64,000 bases of DNA from Limimaricola sp027213785. GTDB taxonomy: Bacteria > Pseudomonadota > Alphaproteobacteria > Rhodobacterales > Rhodobacteraceae. Of the stretch, positions 17,171 through 26,651 are shown piece after piece. Numbering within the stretch: position 1 is the stretch's first letter; the number at the start of each line of letters is the position of its first letter. The notes beneath the pieces were generated by a model. The model saw only the letters and a program-made list of their open reading frames with translations, ran no database searches and was not told the origin of the DNA. The translations under genes and the position numbers were made by a program. The stretch covers positions 1,798,001 through 1,862,000 of the forward strand of contig NZ_CP193755.1 in assembly GCF_050847355.1 (NCBI RefSeq). Reading direction: 5' to 3'.

Positions 17171-18531
17171 TATTCTGCGGCCTCCATGACGAGGGCGTTG
17201 GACGAGGGCACGTCGCCGGGATCGGCACCCTGCGCGCGCATCTGTTTCTGGATCGCGGAGACGTCGGCCTCGCGCACGGTGACGCCGGCGTTGAGCGCGA
17301 CGGTCGCGGCGACGCCCACGGCCTCGCCTTGCGCCATGCAGGGCGGGATCTCGCGGCTCTTCTTCTGGGCCTGCGGGGTGCAGGAGTAGTGGCGGCCAGC
17401 GACCAGCAGGTTGTCGACATCCTTGGGCACCAGCGCGCCGTAGGGGGTGTAGTAGTCGCGGCCCCGGCAGACGGTGTCGGCGAAGTGACGGCGCTTCATC
17501 ACGTCGTCCTTGGTGACGACGTACTCACCTTCGAGCAGGCGGGTGGTGCGCACCCCGGTCTGCGGCGCGAAATCCACCACATGCGCCTTCTCGAAGCCCG
17601 GCAGGTTCTCGCGGGCGAAGGTCATGAGCTTCTCCATCCGCTTGCGGCCCTCGAACTCGGCCCCGGTGAGCCCCTCGACCGAGAGGCCGCTATATTGCGG
17701 CATGTGCGGGCAGTTGAGCCAGATCACGCCCGGCAGCGGCGTCTTGAGCCACCAGTAGTTCCAGCAGCCGCCGATGATCCGCTTGGCCTCGTGGTCGAGA
17801 CGCTGGAATTCCTCCGGGTTGGCGTATTGCCAGGCCTCGGCCTTGTCGGTGTCGACATTGCCCCAGCGCGAGACGGTGGTGACGATGAAGCTCGCCTCCT
17901 GGAACTTGGCGCCCGCCGAGGCCGCGACGTCGAGATCGCCCGAGGCGTCGATGATCACGCCGCCCATGATCGCCTGGCGGCCTTCCTTGGTCTCGCAGAT
18001 CACGCCCTTGGCGACGCCGTCCTCGACGATGGCCTCGGAGAACCAGCTGTGCAGCCGCAGCTTGACCTTGGCCTCCTCCATCAGGTCGTAGGAGACCTTC
18101 TTGTAGCCGTCGGGATCGAAGGCGGCGGCGAAGCAGACCGGGTGCGGCATCGACTGGGTGTGGAAGTCGAACATCCCCCAGCGCGAATACTTCTTCCAGT
18201 TCTCCTGGGTCTCGCGGCGGCCGGGCATCCGGTCCTCCTCGGGCGGCGTGTGGCACAGCCCGATGGCGCGCATCCGCTCGATCATCTCCATGCAGATGCC
18301 CTTCACCGTGATCTCGGTGTCGTTGTGCATGTCGTCGAGGAGCAGCACCATGCCGCCGGCGGCGAGGCCGCCGAGATAGGGGTAGCGCTCCAGCAGCGTG
18401 ACCGAGGCACCGTTGCGGGCGGCGGAGACGGCGGCGGAGATCCCGGCGGGGCCACCGCCGACCACGACGACGTCGGAGCGGTCGACCACGGGCACGTCGC
18501 GCAGACTCTCCCTGATGGTTTTGTTCAACAT
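17170..18531 (-). CDS. FAD-dependent oxidoreductase (FAD_oxidored family)
   Basis: 453 residues. The N-terminal dinucleotide fold VVVVGGGPAGISAAVSAAR and LLERYPYLGGLAAGG bind FAD. The C-terminal part has GRDYYTPYGALVPKDVDNLLVAGRH and a final FAD-contact region CMAQGEAVGVAA, as in the family once called FAD-dependent dehydrogenases of unknown substrate. No signal peptide or Fe-S motif. It lies between the transporter genes and the CoA-transferase and probably oxidises the imported compound. A gap of 34 bp separates it from the permease gene. Confidence 0.88.
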   Translation of the reverse strand: MLNKTIRESLRDVPVVDRSDVVVVGGGPAGISAAVSAARNGASVTLLERYPYLGGLAAGGMVLLLDDMHNDTEITVKGICMEMIERMRAIGLCHTPPEEDRMPGRRETQENWKKYSRWGMFDFHTQSMPHPVCFAAAFDPDGYKKVSYDLMEEAKVKLRLHSWFSEAIVEDGVAKGVICETKEGRQAIMGGVIIDASGDLDVAASAGAKFQEASFIVTTVSRWGNVDTDKAEAWQYANPEEFQRLDHEAKRIIGGCWNYWWLKTPLPGVIWLNCPHMPQYSGLSVEGLTGAEFEGRKRMEKLMTFARENLPGFEKAHVVDFAPQTGVRTTRLLEGEYVVTKDDVMKRRHFADTVCRGRDYYTPYGALVPKDVDNLLVAGRHYSCTPQAQKKSREIPPCMAQGEAVGVAATVALNAGVTVREADVSAIQKQMRAQGADPGDVPSSNALVMEAAE

Positions 18532-18564
18532 CTTGATTCTCCTAAATATTCTATTGCGCGGCGT

Positions 18565-19380
18565 TCAGTGGACGTCCGAGGTCTTCCAGCGGATGAACTT
18601 GGCTTCGGCAAAGCTCACCAGGGCGAACATGACCACGGCCAGAAGGGCTGCGGTGAAGACGGTGGCGTAGAGCAGCGGCGAGCGGAAGTTGAAGGTCGCC
18701 TCGATGATCAGCGCGCCGAGCCCGAAGTTCGAGCCGATCCATTCCGCCACGATGGCGCCGATGACGCAGGTGGTGGAGGCGATCTTGAGCGCCGCGAAGA
18801 GGAAGGGCAGCGAGCTTTGCAGACGCACCTTCCAGAAGATTTCCCAGTTCGAGGCCGAGAGCACCCGCATCAGGTCGAGCGTGGCGGGCGAGACCGCCTT
18901 GAGGCCGCGCACCATGTTGACCAGCGTCGGGAAGAAGCAGATCAGGCCCGCGATGATGATCTTGGGGGCGAAGCCGTTGCCGAAGATCAGCACGAGAACG
19001 GGTGCCAGCGCGATGATCGGGATGGTGTTGATGAACACCGCGATCGGGAAGAAGGCGCGCTCGGCGGTGGTGTTGTGCACGAACCAGACCGCCAGCAGGA
19101 TCGCCACGAGGTTGCCCGCGACGAAGCCCAGCGCCGCCTCGAAGAAGGTGGGCCAGAAGTTCAGCCACAGCGTCCCGGCATTGTCCTGGAAGGCACCGAG
19201 AACGGCGATCGGGCTCGGCGCCATGTATTCTGGCACCTCGAAGAACCACACCACGCCCTGCCACAAGAGCAGCAGGCCCGCGACGGCGGCGAGCGCGGGG
19301 CCGCGGTCGAGCACCGCGTCGAGCACCCGGCTCATGCGCGGCGCCGGTACAGGCATCGGGATTTGGCTTGCCTCGGCCAT
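18565..19380 (-). CDS. ABC transporter permease (SsuC/TauC type)
   Basis: 271 residues with six hydrophobic helices (from LAAVAGLLLLWQGVVWFF to LLYATVFTAALLAVVMFALVSF). The cytoplasmic EAA-type loop is visible near RVLSASNWEIFWKVRLQSSLPFLFAALKIA. Family members import alkanesulfonates, taurine, nitrate, pyrimidine precursors or riboflavin-like compounds. The gene ends where the oxidoreductase operon continues and starts 2 bp after the ATPase stop. Confidence 0.92.
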   Translation of the reverse strand: MAEASQIPMPVPAPRMSRVLDAVLDRGPALAAVAGLLLLWQGVVWFFEVPEYMAPSPIAVLGAFQDNAGTLWLNFWPTFFEAALGFVAGNLVAILLAVWFVHNTTAERAFFPIAVFINTIPIIALAPVLVLIFGNGFAPKIIIAGLICFFPTLVNMVRGLKAVSPATLDLMRVLSASNWEIFWKVRLQSSLPFLFAALKIASTTCVIGAIVAEWIGSNFGLGALIIEATFNFRSPLLYATVFTAALLAVVMFALVSFAEAKFIRWKTSDVH

Positions 19381-19381
19381 C

Positions 19382-20185
19382 TCAGCATTCCTCCAGCAGT
19401 TTGCGCAGATGCGCGGTGATCTGGACGAACTCCAGCGTGTCGCGATCCGCCAGCCGCCGCTCGGACGGCAGCTCGACCTTCATGAATTCCTTCACCCGCC
19501 CCGGATGGGCGGCGAGCATCAGCACGTATTGTCCGAGAAAGGCCGCCTCGGGGATCGAATGGGTGACGAAGAGGATCGTCGTTCCGGTCTCGCGCCAGAT
19601 CCTGAGCACTTCCTCATTGAGCTTGTCGCGGGTGATCTCGTCGAGCGCGCCGAAGGGTTCGTCCATCAGCAGGATCTTGGGCTTGGTGACGAGCGCGCGG
19701 GCGATGGCGACGCGCTGGCGCATGCCGCCCGACAGCTCGTGCGGCAGCGCGTTCTCACGGCCCTTGAGCCCGACGAGTTCGAGGAGATCGCGCGGATCGG
19801 CATGGGCATCGCCGCCGCCGCCCACCTCGAGCGGAAGCTGCACGTTCTCCAGGGCGGTGCGCCACGGCAGCAGCGTCGCGTCCTGGAACACGTAGGAGAA
19901 GTTGCGGTCGCGCCGGGCGTCCCGGGGCGACTGCCCCTGCACATCGACCACCCCGGCGGCGGCCGGGACCAGATCGGCGATGGCGCGCATCAGCGTGGAC
20001 TTGCCGCAGCCAGAAGGCCCGAGAATCGTCACGAAGGCGCCCTGCGGGATCTCCACCGAAACGTCCTTGAGCGCGACCACAGTGCCTTCGGCGAAGGTGA
20101 CGTCGACATTCTCGACCCGGATCGCGCCCGGATCGGGCGTGGCAGCGGGATTCCCCGCTGCCGTATGAAGCTCTGCCGCGACCAT
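19382..20185 (-). CDS. ABC transporter ATP-binding protein (SsuB/TauB type)
   Basis: 267 residues. Walker A GPSGCGKSTL, the Q-loop VFQDATLLPW, the ABC signature LSGGMRQR and Walker B ILLMDEPFGALD are all intact, followed by the switch His in FVTHSIPEA. It energises the permease directly downstream. The start at 20185 overlaps the binding-protein stop by one base. Confidence 0.95.
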   Translation of the reverse strand: MVAAELHTAAGNPAATPDPGAIRVENVDVTFAEGTVVALKDVSVEIPQGAFVTILGPSGCGKSTLMRAIADLVPAAAGVVDVQGQSPRDARRDRNFSYVFQDATLLPWRTALENVQLPLEVGGGGDAHADPRDLLELVGLKGRENALPHELSGGMRQRVAIARALVTKPKILLMDEPFGALDEITRDKLNEEVLRIWRETGTTILFVTHSIPEAAFLGQYVLMLAAHPGRVKEFMKVELPSERRLADRDTLEFVQITAHLRKLLEEC

Positions 20186-21219
20186 CAGGAGACCTCTTTG
20201 CGCGCGTCGGCAGTCATTTCGAGGATCTTCAGCGTCATCACCTCGTCCACGGTCGGTGCGTCGCCGTCGAACTGGCCGAGATCGGCATAGGCCGCGATCT
20301 GCGTCTCCCAGTTTTCGTGGTTCATCGTGCCCCAGCCATTCTCGGCGGTGGCTTCGGTGAAGACGAAACCGAGCACCTGCTCGACCGCGCGCATCTCCGC
20401 CTCGCGGTCCATGTTCGGATAGGCCGCGATCAGCAGATCGACCGCCTCCTCGGGGTTCTCGCGTACATAGTGCCAGCCGCGCGCGGTGGCGCGGGTAAAG
20501 CCCGCGAGTGATTCCGCGTCGGTCTCGATGGTCTCGTCAGTCGCGTAGTAGACGGTGGCGTAGAGCTGGATGCCGGTGTCCCACAGCATCAGGTCGACCC
20601 GCTCCTCGCCGAGCACGTCGAGCGCCGCGATGTTGGTCAGCCAGCCGGTCACGGCCGCGGCCTGCCCGGTCATCAGCTGGTTCATGTCCGAGCCCATGTT
20701 GACGATCTCGACATCATCTTCGGAGATGTCGTTGGCCGCCAGCAGCGCCTTCAAGAGGATATGCGCGGTGGGCTGGGTGGCGATGGTCTTGCCGACCATG
20801 TCCTTGGGCTCGCGGATCGGGTTGTCGGGCAGCGAGAAATAGGTGAAGGGGTGCTTCTGGTATCCGGCCGCGAAGGCCTTGATCGGGATGCCCGCGGCGC
20901 GGGCCAGCATCACCGAGGGGCTCGACGAGATCTGGCCCACCTCGGAGCGCCCGGCCGCGACCGAGCCGACGCCGTCCACGTTCGGACCGCCCGGCGTGAT
21001 CTTCAGCTCCAGCCCCTCTTCCTCGTAGAAGCCCTTGGCCTGCGCCACGACCTCGCCCAGGAGACCGTTGGAGGCGAGCCAGCCAAGCTGCATATCCACC
21101 GTCCTCAGCCCGGCTGCCGAGGCAGGGCCGACGCCGATGACGGCCGGCAGGCCGGTTGCAGCGGCCATGCCCCCGGCATATTGCAAGAACCGGCGCTTGG
21201 TGAGTTTGGTGTTCGGCAT
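20185..21219 (-). CDS. ABC transporter substrate-binding protein (NMT1/SsuA-like)
   Basis: 344 residues, the periplasmic receptor of the importer. The N-terminus (TKRRFLQYAGGMAAATGLPAVIG...PASA) looks like a twin-arginine-type signal with a KR/RR variant. The mature protein has the NMT1/THI5-like fold: QLGWLASNGLLGEVVAQAKGFYEEEGL, VDGVGSVAAGRSEVGQIS and a second lobe with GWLTNIAALD. The ligand is unknown; the neighbouring CoA-transferase and amidohydrolase suggest an N-containing organic acid. ATG at 21219 with AGGGAGA upstream is chosen over a longer in-frame start. It is the first gene of the operon. Confidence 0.9.
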   Translation of the reverse strand: MPNTKLTKRRFLQYAGGMAAATGLPAVIGVGPASAAGLRTVDMQLGWLASNGLLGEVVAQAKGFYEEEGLELKITPGGPNVDGVGSVAAGRSEVGQISSSPSVMLARAAGIPIKAFAAGYQKHPFTYFSLPDNPIREPKDMVGKTIATQPTAHILLKALLAANDISEDDVEIVNMGSDMNQLMTGQAAAVTGWLTNIAALDVLGEERVDLMLWDTGIQLYATVYYATDETIETDAESLAGFTRATARGWHYVRENPEEAVDLLIAAYPNMDREAEMRAVEQVLGFVFTEATAENGWGTMNHENWETQIAAYADLGQFDGDAPTVDEVMTLKILEMTADARKEVS

Positions 21220-21970
21220 CGTGACGTCTCCCTGTTTTCGATCACCGGCATCCCTCCCGACGCCGACCATCGAGCGGGATGATGCGGGGCTCGCGCGTTC
21301 CAATAAAGAACAAACTTTGCGCCACCGCGATCTAATTTCGGCAATCTAAGGAATCCGCCGAGTTGCAGGTCAGCACCATCGGAACGGCAGGCCGCATGGC
21401 TCCGGAAATCACTCACGGATTCTCCCCCGGCTCGCAGGAAGGACAGATTTCAGGTCATGGCCGCCGCCATCACCGTGGCGCTTGCTGCCCTCTGACATCG
21501 ATCTCGGAGCGATGGCCGGGGATGGATGCTTGCCAATTAGCGATCGGTGCAGCTGCCCCGAGGTCTTATACTGGAGTTGCACCGCGAGGGGCACCCGTCA
21601 CCGGCGCAGCGGTGAATAGTCTGGAACCGGCCAGTCGGGCGCCGTTCGGGCACCGTCTCCCAATCAAGCCCTCGCCCGACCCAACCGTCTACCAGGAAGA
21701 AAGCCCGGCGGACTCATACTAGGTCCAACTGGCCTGCATCGGTGTGTCCGAGACGGTCTCAGGTCACCCGCGCCCGCCAGTCGGGTGGGCGTCCCCGCCC
21801 CTCTCAGGATCGCATCAGGCCGAAGCGAGCTGCACGAGCGCAGCGCGGTGTTGCAGATGAAGCAGTTCGTCGTGCGGCAGCCGTCAGGGACAGGTCTCAT
21901 CGTGCCGACTTTCGATGCGGCCGATCCGTTCTGAACCCTGTCAGGCGGATGTCCTGCGACCCTTCTGCTC
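21220..21970. other. Intergenic region, no supported gene
   Basis: This 751-bp stretch lies upstream of the uptake operon and downstream of the RTX gene. It must contain the promoter of the leftward operon (about 21225-21400, where AT-richer sequence such as TCCAATAAAGAACAAAC occurs). No open frame here has a good start, ribosome binding site or recognisable sequence. The 14-mer TGAACCCTGTCAGG near 21932 recurs upstream of the RTX gene at about 26413. Confidence 0.5.
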
Positions 21971-24900
21971 TCAGACGAGAACGAAATCGTCCAGGGAGAG
22001 GCTGCTGGCATCCATCCCTTTGAACTTGAGGGTCTGACCCTTAATGACGACCTCGGCATGATCATAGTCGCCGTCGCGAACTGCATCGAAGATCGACTCT
22101 CGAACCAATTCGGGGGCCAGGCCGTGGAGTTCGATGACGTCGATCCCGGCCTCGAAATCACGGATCGTCTCGACCTCCCCCGCCCGCAATCTCTTGAACA
22201 CGAACACGTCGCCCCCCTGTCCTCCCGACACCGTGTCATTGCCGATGCCGCCGAGGATCCGGTCCGCGCCGCGACCTCCGTGCAGGTGATCGTCATCGTT
22301 CCCTCCCCGAAGGAGGTCGTTCCCTCTTCCCCCATTCAGAGTGTCGTCCCCATTGCCTCCCTGCAGGCGGTCACCGCCACGTCCGCCGCCGAGAATATCG
22401 GCCGAACGGCCACCGAACATCTCGTCGCGCCCATGGCCGCCATGCAGACGGTCCTGTCCGGAGGAGCCTCGCATGACGTCCGCTCCCTTGCCGCCGTTCA
22501 GGACATCGTTCCCGAGACCGCCGTTCAGCCTGTCCGCCCCCACGCCCCCATGCAACTCATCCGCGCCATGGCCACCGCGCAACCTGTCGGCGCCGACATG
22601 TCCGCGGAGCTCGTCATCGCCCCGATTTCCGAACAGGACGTCCCTGCCGCGACCGCCGCCCAGCCAATCCGATTCACGGCCACCGAAAAGCTGATCCTGG
22701 CCGGCCTTGCCTCGCAACAGGTCCGTGCCCCATGACCCCAGGATGACATCGGCGCCACGACCGCCATTCAGCGTGTCATGTCCCGCGCCCCCCAGCAGCC
22801 GGTCATCGCCGGTGCCCCCCTTGAGGCTGTCGTCGCCATCATTGCCATGGGCATGGTCGTCTCCCCGACCGGCGGCGATACGGTCATCGCCCGCCCCGCC
22901 GCAGAGCAGGTCGTCGCCCGCGCGACCGAAGATCGTATCGTCGCCGCCCAGAGCGTCGACTTCATTCCCCTCGAAATTGCCGACAACATGATCGGCGTAT
23001 TCAGTGACGGCAAAGTCGAACACGTCGGCGACATTGATGGTCAGGTCGCGACCGAAGCTCAGCCCATCGGTATCGGTCGCGGTCAGGTGGAGTTCGACGC
23101 TCGGTTCGACCTCGTAATCGAGCATCACCCCGGGCTTCAGCCGCAGCTGGCCGGATGCCACCTCGAAGCGAGCATCCGAAACCGTGAAATCATGGCGTGA
23201 ACCGTCATCGACATCGGCCACCGTGATCCGGCCGACCACGGCGCCGGCCGCGTTCTCCTCCACGCCGAGAGTGCTGACGTCCAACCACGTCGGGGCCTCG
23301 TTGATGTCGGCCACGGCGATGTCGAAGCGGCGCACGGCGCTGGAGCCGTCCGAGGAGGTCGCGGTGACGGTCAGCGCGACGCTCGGCTCGGTCTCGGCGT
23401 CGAAGCTGGCGCCGGCGGCGATCCGCACCGTGCCGTCGGCGGCGATGGCGAAGCGCGCGTCGTCCACCGCGTAGCGCACCGTGGCGGTGGCGTCGGCATC
23501 CTCGGCGCGGGCCTCGATCCCGACCAGCGTGCCCGTGGCCGCGGTCTCGTCGATCCGGTCCGGGGTGGCGCCGTCGGCGTCGCTGATCGCGCCGATGGCG
23601 TGCTCGTTGATGTCGGCCACGGCGATGTCGAAGCGCCGCACGGCGCTGGAGCCGTCCGAGGAGGTCGCGGTGACGGTCAGCGCGACGCTCGGCTCGGTCT
23701 CGGCGTCGAAGCTGGCGCCGGCGGCGATCCGCACCGTGCCGTCGGCGGCGATGGCGAAGCGCGCGTCGTCCACCGCGTAGCTCACCGTGGCGGTGGCGTC
23801 GGCATCCTCGGCGCGGGCCTCGATCCCGACCAGCGTGCCCGTGGCCGCGGTCTCGTCGATCCGGTCCGGGGTGGCGCCGTCGGCGTCACTGATCGCGCCG
23901 ATGGCGTGCTCGTTGATGTCGGCCACGGCGATGTCGAAGCGGCGCACGGCGCTGGAGCCGTCCGAGGAGGTCGCGGTGACGGTCAGCGCGACGCTCGGCT
24001 CGGTCTCGGCGTCGAAGCTGGCACCGGCGGCGACCCGCACCGTGCCGTCGGCGGCGATGGCGAAGCGCGCGTCGTCCACCGCGTAGCTCACCGTGGCGGT
24101 GGCGTCGGCATCCTCGGCACGGGCCTCGATCCCGACCAGCGTGCCCGCCCCCGCGGTCTCGTCGATCCGGTCGAGGGTGGCGCCGTCGGCGTCACTGACC
24201 GCGCCGATGGCGTGCTCGTTGATGTCGGCCACGGCGATGTCGAAGCGGCGCACGGCGCTGGAGCCGTCCGAGGAGGTCGCGGTGACGGTCAGCGCGACGC
24301 TCGGCTCGGTCTCGGCGTCGAAGCTGGCACCGGCGGCGACCCGCACCGTGCCGTCGGCGGCGATGGCGAAGCGCGCGTCGTCCACCGCGTAGCTCACCGT
24401 GGCGGTGGCGTCGGCATCCTCGGCGCGGGCCTGGATCCCGACCAGCGTGCCCGCGCCCGCGGTCTCGTCGATCCGGTCGAGGGTGGCACCGTCGGCGTCA
24501 CTGACCGCGCCGATGGCGTGCTCGTTGATGTCGGCCACGGCGATGTCGAAGCGCCGCACGGCGCTGGAGCCGTCCGAGGAGGTCGCGGTGACGGTCAGCG
24601 CGACGCTCGGCTCGGTCTCGGCGTCGAAGCTGGCGCCGGCGGCGATCCGCACCGTGCCGTCGGCGGCGATGGCGAAGCGCGCGTCGTCCACCGCGTAGCG
24701 CACCGTGGCGGTGGCGTCGGCATCCTCGGCGCGGGCCTCGATCCCGACCAGCGTGCCCGCCCCCGCGGTCTCGTCGATCCGGTCGAGGGTGGCGCCGTCG
24801 GCGTCACTGATCGCGCCGATGGCGTGCTCGTTCGCATCGAGCACATGAACGTCGACCGAGCGGTCCTGATACAGCCCTTGGTCGTCGGTGGCGCGAACCG

Positions 24901-25945
24901 TGAGCCGTTGCACCCCGGCGGTCTCGCGATCCAATGTGGCGCCAGCCTTCACGCGGATCTCGTCACCGACGAGTTCGAAATTGCCGGCGATGACGGCGTT
25001 GCCGCTTCCGTCGACCAGCGAGAGCGTCACGCTGTCGCCGGTGTCGGGGTCCTGTGCCACCAGTTTCGCGGCCACCGTGCCCGCGGCGGCATCCTCGGCC
25101 ACGCCCATGGCGCTGTGGTAGTTGATGGCGTGAATGTAGTAGTCGCTGCTGTTGTTCGTGATGTTGCCTTGGTCGCCGTAGGGGGTGGCGCTGAACACGA
25201 TCTGGTCGAAAGCGACGCCAGGGTCGATCTGAAGCACCGTACCCTGATGGTGCGCGGGCGAGGCAAAATCGCTGCTCCCGACCTGGGCACCATTCATGTA
25301 AAGGACGTAATGTCCGACTTCGTAGCTGCCATTCTCGCTGCTCCAAAGCGCCGCGATGCCGACTTCGGCGCTGGCGACCGCAGTATCGAACGAGACGATG
25401 ATTTCCTCGGAGAGCAGGCGACCGGCATCGTAACCCAGCTGATTGGCGGGTGCGCCCGAACCGGTCGAGCCCAGGACGCCGAGGCCGTGGTTGCTATGTG
25501 TGACCAGAGCCGTGGACGGTGCGCTCAGCTCACCGCTGTCGGTGATCTGGCGCGCGGAAACGGTGTAGCCTGCGCCTGAAGCGGCAAAATTGCTGCTGTC
25601 GATCCGGCCGCTGCCCTGAACGACGCCTATGACCGGCGCTTCGTTCACATCGTCGACGGTCAGATTGAAGACATGGGCGGACGTCGTGGAATCCGACGAC
25701 GTCGCCGTCACTGTGAGGGAGATGCTGGGCTCGGTCTCGTGATCGAAGTGGGCCCCGTCGGCGACCCGGACCGTGCCATCGGCATCCACCGTGAAGCGAT
25801 CATTATCGGTGGCATAGGTCACCGTGTCCGCAGCATCGGGGTCCGTGGCCGAAACCTTCACGCCCACCGTGGAGCCGACATGGGCAGTCTCGTTCAGGCG
25901 GTCATCCGCGCCGTCACTGTCGGTAATGGGTCCGATGGGATTCAT
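21971..25945 (-). CDS. Type I-secreted RTX/cadherin-like repeat protein
   Basis: 1,324 residues, no signal peptide. After an N-terminal cadherin-like domain (residues about 1-105) comes a unique region of about 200 residues with tyrosine- and glycine-rich strands. Five almost identical 102-residue cadherin-like repeats follow (each with IGAISDADGAT, RIDETA, FAIAADGTVRIAAGASFDAETEPS). The C-terminal 380 residues hold a long run of RTX nonapeptides (GGAGDDRI, GGNGDDTLNGGRG and similar) that bind calcium and fold after export, ending in a short hydrophobic/acidic tail (LSLDDFVLV) typical of type I secretion signals. It lies downstream of the ABC exporter and HlyD genes and is very likely their second substrate. 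Secreted adhesin or matrix protein is the probable role. The start ATG is preceded by GCGAGGTG. Confidence 0.88.
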   Translation of the reverse strand: MNPIGPITDSDGADDRLNETAHVGSTVGVKVSATDPDAADTVTYATDNDRFTVDADGTVRVADGAHFDHETEPSISLTVTATSSDSTTSAHVFNLTVDDVNEAPVIGVVQGSGRIDSSNFAASGAGYTVSARQITDSGELSAPSTALVTHSNHGLGVLGSTGSGAPANQLGYDAGRLLSEEIIVSFDTAVASAEVGIAALWSSENGSYEVGHYVLYMNGAQVGSSDFASPAHHQGTVLQIDPGVAFDQIVFSATPYGDQGNITNNSSDYYIHAINYHSAMGVAEDAAAGTVAAKLVAQDPDTGDSVTLSLVDGSGNAVIAGNFELVGDEIRVKAGATLDRETAGVQRLTVRATDDQGLYQDRSVDVHVLDANEHAIGAISDADGATLDRIDETAGAGTLVGIEARAEDADATATVRYAVDDARFAIAADGTVRIAAGASFDAETEPSVALTVTATSSDGSSAVRRFDIAVADINEHAIGAVSDADGATLDRIDETAGAGTLVGIQARAEDADATATVSYAVDDARFAIAADGTVRVAAGASFDAETEPSVALTVTATSSDGSSAVRRFDIAVADINEHAIGAVSDADGATLDRIDETAGAGTLVGIEARAEDADATATVSYAVDDARFAIAADGTVRVAAGASFDAETEPSVALTVTATSSDGSSAVRRFDIAVADINEHAIGAISDADGATPDRIDETAATGTLVGIEARAEDADATATVSYAVDDARFAIAADGTVRIAAGASFDAETEPSVALTVTATSSDGSSAVRRFDIAVADINEHAIGAISDADGATPDRIDETAATGTLVGIEARAEDADATATVRYAVDDARFAIAADGTVRIAAGASFDAETEPSVALTVTATSSDGSSAVRRFDIAVADINEAPTWLDVSTLGVEENAAGAVVGRITVADVDDGSRHDFTVSDARFEVASGQLRLKPGVMLDYEVEPSVELHLTATDTDGLSFGRDLTINVADVFDFAVTEYADHVVGNFEGNEVDALGGDDTIFGRAGDDLLCGGAGDDRIAAGRGDDHAHGNDGDDSLKGGTGDDRLLGGAGHDTLNGGRGADVILGSWGTDLLRGKAGQDQLFGGRESDWLGGGRGRDVLFGNRGDDELRGHVGADRLRGGHGADELHGGVGADRLNGGLGNDVLNGGKGADVMRGSSGQDRLHGGHGRDEMFGGRSADILGGGRGGDRLQGGNGDDTLNGGRGNDLLRGGNDDDHLHGGRGADRILGGIGNDTVSGGQGGDVFVFKRLRAGEVETIRDFEAGIDVIELHGLAPELVRESIFDAVRDGDYDHAEVVIKGQTLKFKGMDASSLSLDDFVLV
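23301..24830 (-). repeat. Five tandem 306-bp repeats inside the RTX gene
   Basis: The sequence starting at TTGATGTCGGCCACGGC recurs at 23301, 23607, 23913, 24219 and 24525, exactly 306 bp (102 codons) apart, and the sixth expected position (24831) has diverged. Copies differ at a few positions only (for example CGATCC/CGACCC and GTGGCCGCG/GCCCCCGCG), so they have been recently amplified or homogenised. The period keeps the frame. Confidence 0.93.
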
Positions 25946-26401
25946 GGCACCTCGCGGCGTAGCTGGACACGGATATCGTTAAGAACCAGCAAATCATTTT
26001 CAGGGGGCGACAATGTGCGGAGATTGCGGCGTGACACCTGTGTGTCCGCCAATGACGCAGCGTCGGATTGCGAGGTGCCGTCGGCCCCGAGGGTCATCTC
26101 CGGTCTGGCCAAGCCAAGCTCGGTTCCGGTAGGCCGCCCCGGGCATGTCGGGGGCTTCAACTCCTGAGCTAGGCGGAGCATGGGCGCGACGATCAACGAT
26201 TGCGCGCCTGAAATGCGCGAGCGTGTGGTTCTGGGCAATGAAGCGCAGCATGGGTGCCGATGGGCGGCCCTCCTGTCGATCACGAACTGGATCGGCTGCA
26301 CCCCGCAGACTTTGAACGAGCATGTCAGGAGGACGGAATCCGATAGCGGCACGCGCGCGGGCATGCCGTCCGAGATGGCCAAAAAGATGAGGGCGCTGGA
26401 A

Positions 26402-26440
26402 CGAGAAAACCGTGAACCCTGTCAGGGCCACGGTTTCTCG
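26402..26440. terminator. Long near-perfect hairpin upstream of the RTX gene
   Basis: CGAGAAAACCGTG (26402-26414) pairs with CACGGTTTCTCG (26429-26440) with one bulged base, and the inner CCCTGTCAGGG extends the pairing so that almost all 39 nt are paired. No clear T-run follows on either side. It could be a terminator, an operator or a processed RNA structure. Confidence 0.45.
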
Positions 26441-26612
26441 CGGAATGTTTCCGGGTCGATAACGCCACCCGAACCTATCGGGTGACGCGATCGACATTGC
26501 GCAGGCAGAGTTCGACAGCCGCCTGCCCTACCCACCTGGATCCCCGGCCGTCGGGAACCGAAGCTTCCATCACCCTCTGATGATCCTGCAGGACCGAAGA
26601 TTGAAGGCTTCC

Positions 26613-26643
26613 GGGCCAAGGAGCACGCAGCTGCACTTGGCCC
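26613..26643 (-). terminator. Hairpin just after the HlyD-type gene
   Basis: GGGCCAAG (26613-26620) and CTTGGCCC (26636-26643) form a perfect 8-bp stem, starting 9 bp past the HlyD stop on the minus strand. The sequence after it lacks a long T-run, so it is a weak intrinsic terminator or an mRNA-stabilising end. Confidence 0.45.
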
Positions 26644-26651
26644 GAGTTCAA

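Larger units (their letters stand above)
25946..26651. other. Intergenic region between RTX gene and hlyD-type gene
   Basis: These 706 bp hold no gene that I can support; open frames on both strands lack ribosome binding sites and recognisable motifs. Two strong inverted repeats are present (listed separately). The RTX gene therefore probably has its own promoter in the 25950-26400 part rather than relying only on read-through from the exporter genes. Confidence 0.5.

Noticed and set aside
23600..25579. Plus-strand open frame opposite the RTX repeats
   Set aside because: It repeats every 102 residues because the other strand does; composition is typical of antisense frames in GC-rich coding DNA.
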